Source: Euglena gracilis (Eukaryota; Euglenida; Euglenophyceae; Euglenales). From it: 64,000 bases of DNA. Location of the stretch: positions 23,324,954-23,388,953 of the forward strand of contig CP154954.1 of NCBI GenBank assembly GCA_039621445.1, given 5' to 3'. The notes below the pieces were generated by a model that did not search any database, was not told where the DNA came from, and saw only the letters and a list, made by a program, of their open reading frames with translations. Of the stretch, positions 61,440-64,000 are shown piece by piece. A program made the position numbers and the translations under genes. Positions within the stretch are counted from its first letter, which is position 1. The number at the start of each line of letters is the position of its first letter.

Positions 61440-61554
61440 AATACTCCTCAGGGAAACCGTTTATCAGTGGTCTCTCCTCGTTCCAAACGAGGAGATACAT
61501 ATCCTCTCTCAAACTTCTCCACGTTTGTTCTCGTACACGCACCCCCCGAACTCC
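61440..61554 (-). pseudogene. End of the Pol extension of element D, truncated by satellite
   Basis: The minus strand encodes REQTWRSLREDMYLLVWNEE followed by GFPEEY and TAA, identical in protein to 45,569-45,670 of element C. The homology stops at about 61,554, where the 91-bp satellite starts within CTCCAAATTTTTCAG. Confidence 0.75.
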
Positions 61555-62925
61555 AAATTTTTCAGATTCGCGAATGTCGCGATCTGAATCGTGGAAATCG
61601 CGATCGGAATCATGATTACCATGATTTCCGTCGCATTTCCCGCGAAAATTTTTCAGATCCGCGAATGTCGCGATCTGAATCGCGGAAATCGCGATCGGAA
61701 TCATGATTACCATTATTTCCGTCGCATTTCCCGCAAAAATTTTTCAGATCCGCGAATGTCGCGATCTGAATCGCGGAAATCGCGATCGGAATCATGATTA
61801 CCATGATTTCCGTCGCATTTCCCGCGAAAATTTTTCAGATCCGCGAATGTCGCGATCTGAATCGCGGAAATCGCGATCGGAATCATGATTACCATGATTC
61901 CCGTCGCATTTCCCGCGAAAATTTTTCAGATCCGCGAATGTCGCGATCTGAGTCGCGGAAATCGCGATCGGAATCATGATTACCATGATTTCCGTCGCAT
62001 TTCCCGCGAAAATTTTTCAGATTCGCGAATGTCGCGATCTGAATCGCGGAAATCACGATCGGAATCATGATTACCATGATTTCCGCCCGCGAAAATTTTT
62101 CAGATTCGCGAATGTCGCGATCTGAATCGCGGAAATCGCGATCGGAATCATGATTACCATGATTTCCGTCGCATTTCTCGCGAAAATTTTTCAGATCCGC
62201 GAATGTCGCGATCTGAATCGCGGAAATCGCGATCGGAATCATGATTACCATGATTTCCGTCGCATTTTCATGCGAAAATTTTTCAGATCCGCGAATGTCG
62301 CGATCTGAATCGCGGAAATCGCGATCGGAATCATGATTACCATGATTTCCGTCGCATTTCCCGCGAAAATTTTTCAGATGCGCGAATGTCGCGATCTGAA
62401 TCGCGGAAATCGCGATCGGAATCATGATTACCATGATTTCCGTCGCATTTCCCGCGAAAATTTTTCAGATTCGCGAATGTCGCGATCTGAATCGCGGAAA
62501 TCGCGATCGGAATCATGATTACCATGATTTCCGTCGCATTTCCCGCGAAAATTTTTCAGATTCGCGAATGTCGCGATCTGAATCGCGGAAATCGCGATCG
62601 GAATCATGATTACCATGATTTCCGTCGCATTTCCCGCCAAAATTTTTCAGATTCGCGAATGTCGCGATCTGAATCGCGGAAATCGCGATCGGAATCATGA
62701 TTACCATGATTTCCGTCGCATTTCCCGCGAAAATTTTTCAGATTCGCGAATGTCGCGATCTGAATCGCGGAAATCGCGATCGGAATCATGATTACCATGA
62801 TTTCCGTCGCATTTCCCGCGAAAATTTTTCAGATCCGCGAATGTCGCGATCTGAATCGCGGAAATCGCGATCGGAATCATGATTACCATGATTTCCGTCG
62901 CATTTCCCACGAAAATTTTTCAACA
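61555..62925. repeat. 91-bp satellite array, second block, about 15 copies
   Basis: Same unit and orientation as 36,464-40,470. Irregular units occur at about 62,085 (deletion of the CGTCGCATTTC part) and 62,270 (TTTTCATGCG). It ends in ACGAAAATTTTTCAACAGG at 62,925. Confidence 0.97.
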
Positions 62926-64000
62926 GGCCCAGACCGTTACAGTTTGCGTGTGAGGTTGGATTGGCTGATCGTCTTTCCCCGTCTGTGGACCACCAGCGAT
63001 CTTGATGACTCAAATGACTCCCTGTCGGACTATTATTCTTGTGCTGCCACAAAAAATTTCCACATGGCAGAAACAGTTGGCACCATACACCTCCGCACTG
63101 CATGCCCACACGGGGGGAAGAAGCCGGAAGACGCATATCTGAAGACGGGGCGAGGTGATTCCCTGACAACAATGGGTGATGTGGAAACCAATCCAGGCCC
63201 GCTGACGGCATTTAATGGACCCTGTGGTGAAGTCATGGATCTATTGGACCAACTTGTTGCCATGAACATGACTGATTTCTTTCGGATCAAGGCTAAAATA
63301 CCACTGCGGCAAGGCCCCGATGGCTCCTCCCGTTCACTTCTTCCCAGAGCTACATACTGGCTGAAATGCACTTTGTGTGACATTGAAACCATCACTGCCT
63401 CGGCAGGTTGGTGCCTGCACCACAGGGAAACCTGCCCTGTTTTTTCAGCCACAGTATATCCATCTACTGAGACAGCAAAAGTACACTCCGTAACAAGCCG
63501 AGGATACCCCCAAGAACAAGCTCGGGAAAGGTTTTCAGAAGGACACCAGCCGAATGGAAGGGGGGAACGAATCACCACCCATGGTGACGTCCAAACACAA
63601 CCAGGGCCCATCTACTTCCGTCTGGCCACCATGGAAAGACCGACAATCCCTATCCCCAGGGGATTTCAAGAAAATTTCATTCGGCACAGACTGCTGGCGA
63701 GCCTTCAAGAGGTGGATGCAGAACTTCAAACTTTCCGAGACACCTTCCCTTCCGATGTCCTTGTTGAGGACGCTACCGTCTATGAGCTCACCGAATGTTG
63801 GGAAGTTTTGAGAGGAGTTCTGTTTGTGCTCATAGGGCTATGGCCACATCGACCACCACGTCACGACTCCCCATCGAGTGTGCATGCCATTATGTGGTTG
63901 CTGACCTGTTTATGGTCCGAAGTATGCAACATCGGCGAGGCCTTTCACTTCTACCTGCCCCCTATTCACCTAATGGCACTACCCAACGTTCTCCGGCCGA
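62926..64000 (+). CDS. Partial ORF with two 2A-like motifs, probable retroelement protein
   Basis: One plus-strand frame is open from the satellite edge to the end of the window (about 358 codons, both ends incomplete). It contains MGDVETNPGP at about 63,172-63,201, a perfect match to the 2A consensus (D-V/I-E-x-N-P-G-P), which makes ribosomes skip a peptide bond. HGDVQTQPGP follows at 63,580-63,609, where the key Glu and Asn are Gln, so it is probably weak or dead. Between them lie about 136 residues with a Cys/His cluster (CTLCDIETITASAGWCLHHR then ETC), a possible zinc site. Downstream: FRDTFPSDVLVEDATVYEL and a hydrophobic LRGVLFVLIGLW. 2A-like motifs near the N-terminus are known from non-LTR retrotransposons and RNA viruses. 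I assign it to a retroelement because of the surroundings, but no catalytic domain is in view. Confidence 0.55.

Overview
This is nuclear eukaryotic DNA made almost entirely of repeats. I see no bacterial operons, no rRNA and no tRNA gene. The organism cannot be named from the sequence. A protist or alga is most likely. A dinoflagellate is one option: the putative host exons are GC-rich at third codon positions, Gly-Lys-Gly-Lys runs recur in element proteins, a retroelement carries a cytosine methyltransferase, and 2A-like motifs are present. Charophyte and other algal lineages remain possible.

Layout. (1) 1-10,698: minisatellites, G/C homopolymer tracts, dispersed repeats, a foldback pair (7,915-9,680), and what look like the last two exons of one host gene (2,515-2,646 and 3,610-3,814, + strand), joined by a phase-compatible GT-AG intron. 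(2) 10,699-29,366: element B, a minus-strand Ty3/gypsy chromovirus of about 18.7 kb. It has LTRs, a tRNA-like primer site, gag, protease, RT, RNase H, integrase, a chromodomain and then a very long third reading frame (ORF3, about 1,850 codons) that starts with a membrane-like segment. B is decayed by frameshifts and stops, and its 3' end is tandemly duplicated. (3) 29,367-30,631: a fragment of ORF3 from a related older element E, trapped between B and element A. (4) 30,632-36,463: element A, plus strand, same family, with an LTR, a duplicated primer site, an intact 1,325-codon gag and a decayed pol start. (5) 36,464-40,470: about 44 copies of a 91-bp CpG-rich satellite. (6) 40,471-61,554: a head-to-tail array of a second chromovirus family (element C complete but mutated, D and G partial, minus strand). 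It has LTR-like blocks of about 4-4.9 kb full of poly-C hairpin modules, and a cytosine-5 DNA methyltransferase domain between Gag and protease. (7) 61,555-62,925: about 15 more copies of the same satellite. (8) 62,926-64,000: an open plus-strand frame with a perfect 2A-like motif and a degenerate second one.

How the parts fit together. In B and C the gag frame ends in TAG followed by GGGGGCC and a structured stretch, and the frame after the stop runs on into pol-side protein. Element A has TGA in the same place. This looks like a retroviral-type stop-codon readthrough signal. In C the readthrough product would be Gag-methyltransferase-protease-RT. Both families also carry an extra frame downstream of the chromodomain. 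The points I would check first are the methyltransferase, the shared readthrough module, the long ORF3 and the hairpin-filled LTRs.

Limits: all homology calls come from motifs read by eye. LTR ends of family C, ORF3 continuity and the host gene are inferences.
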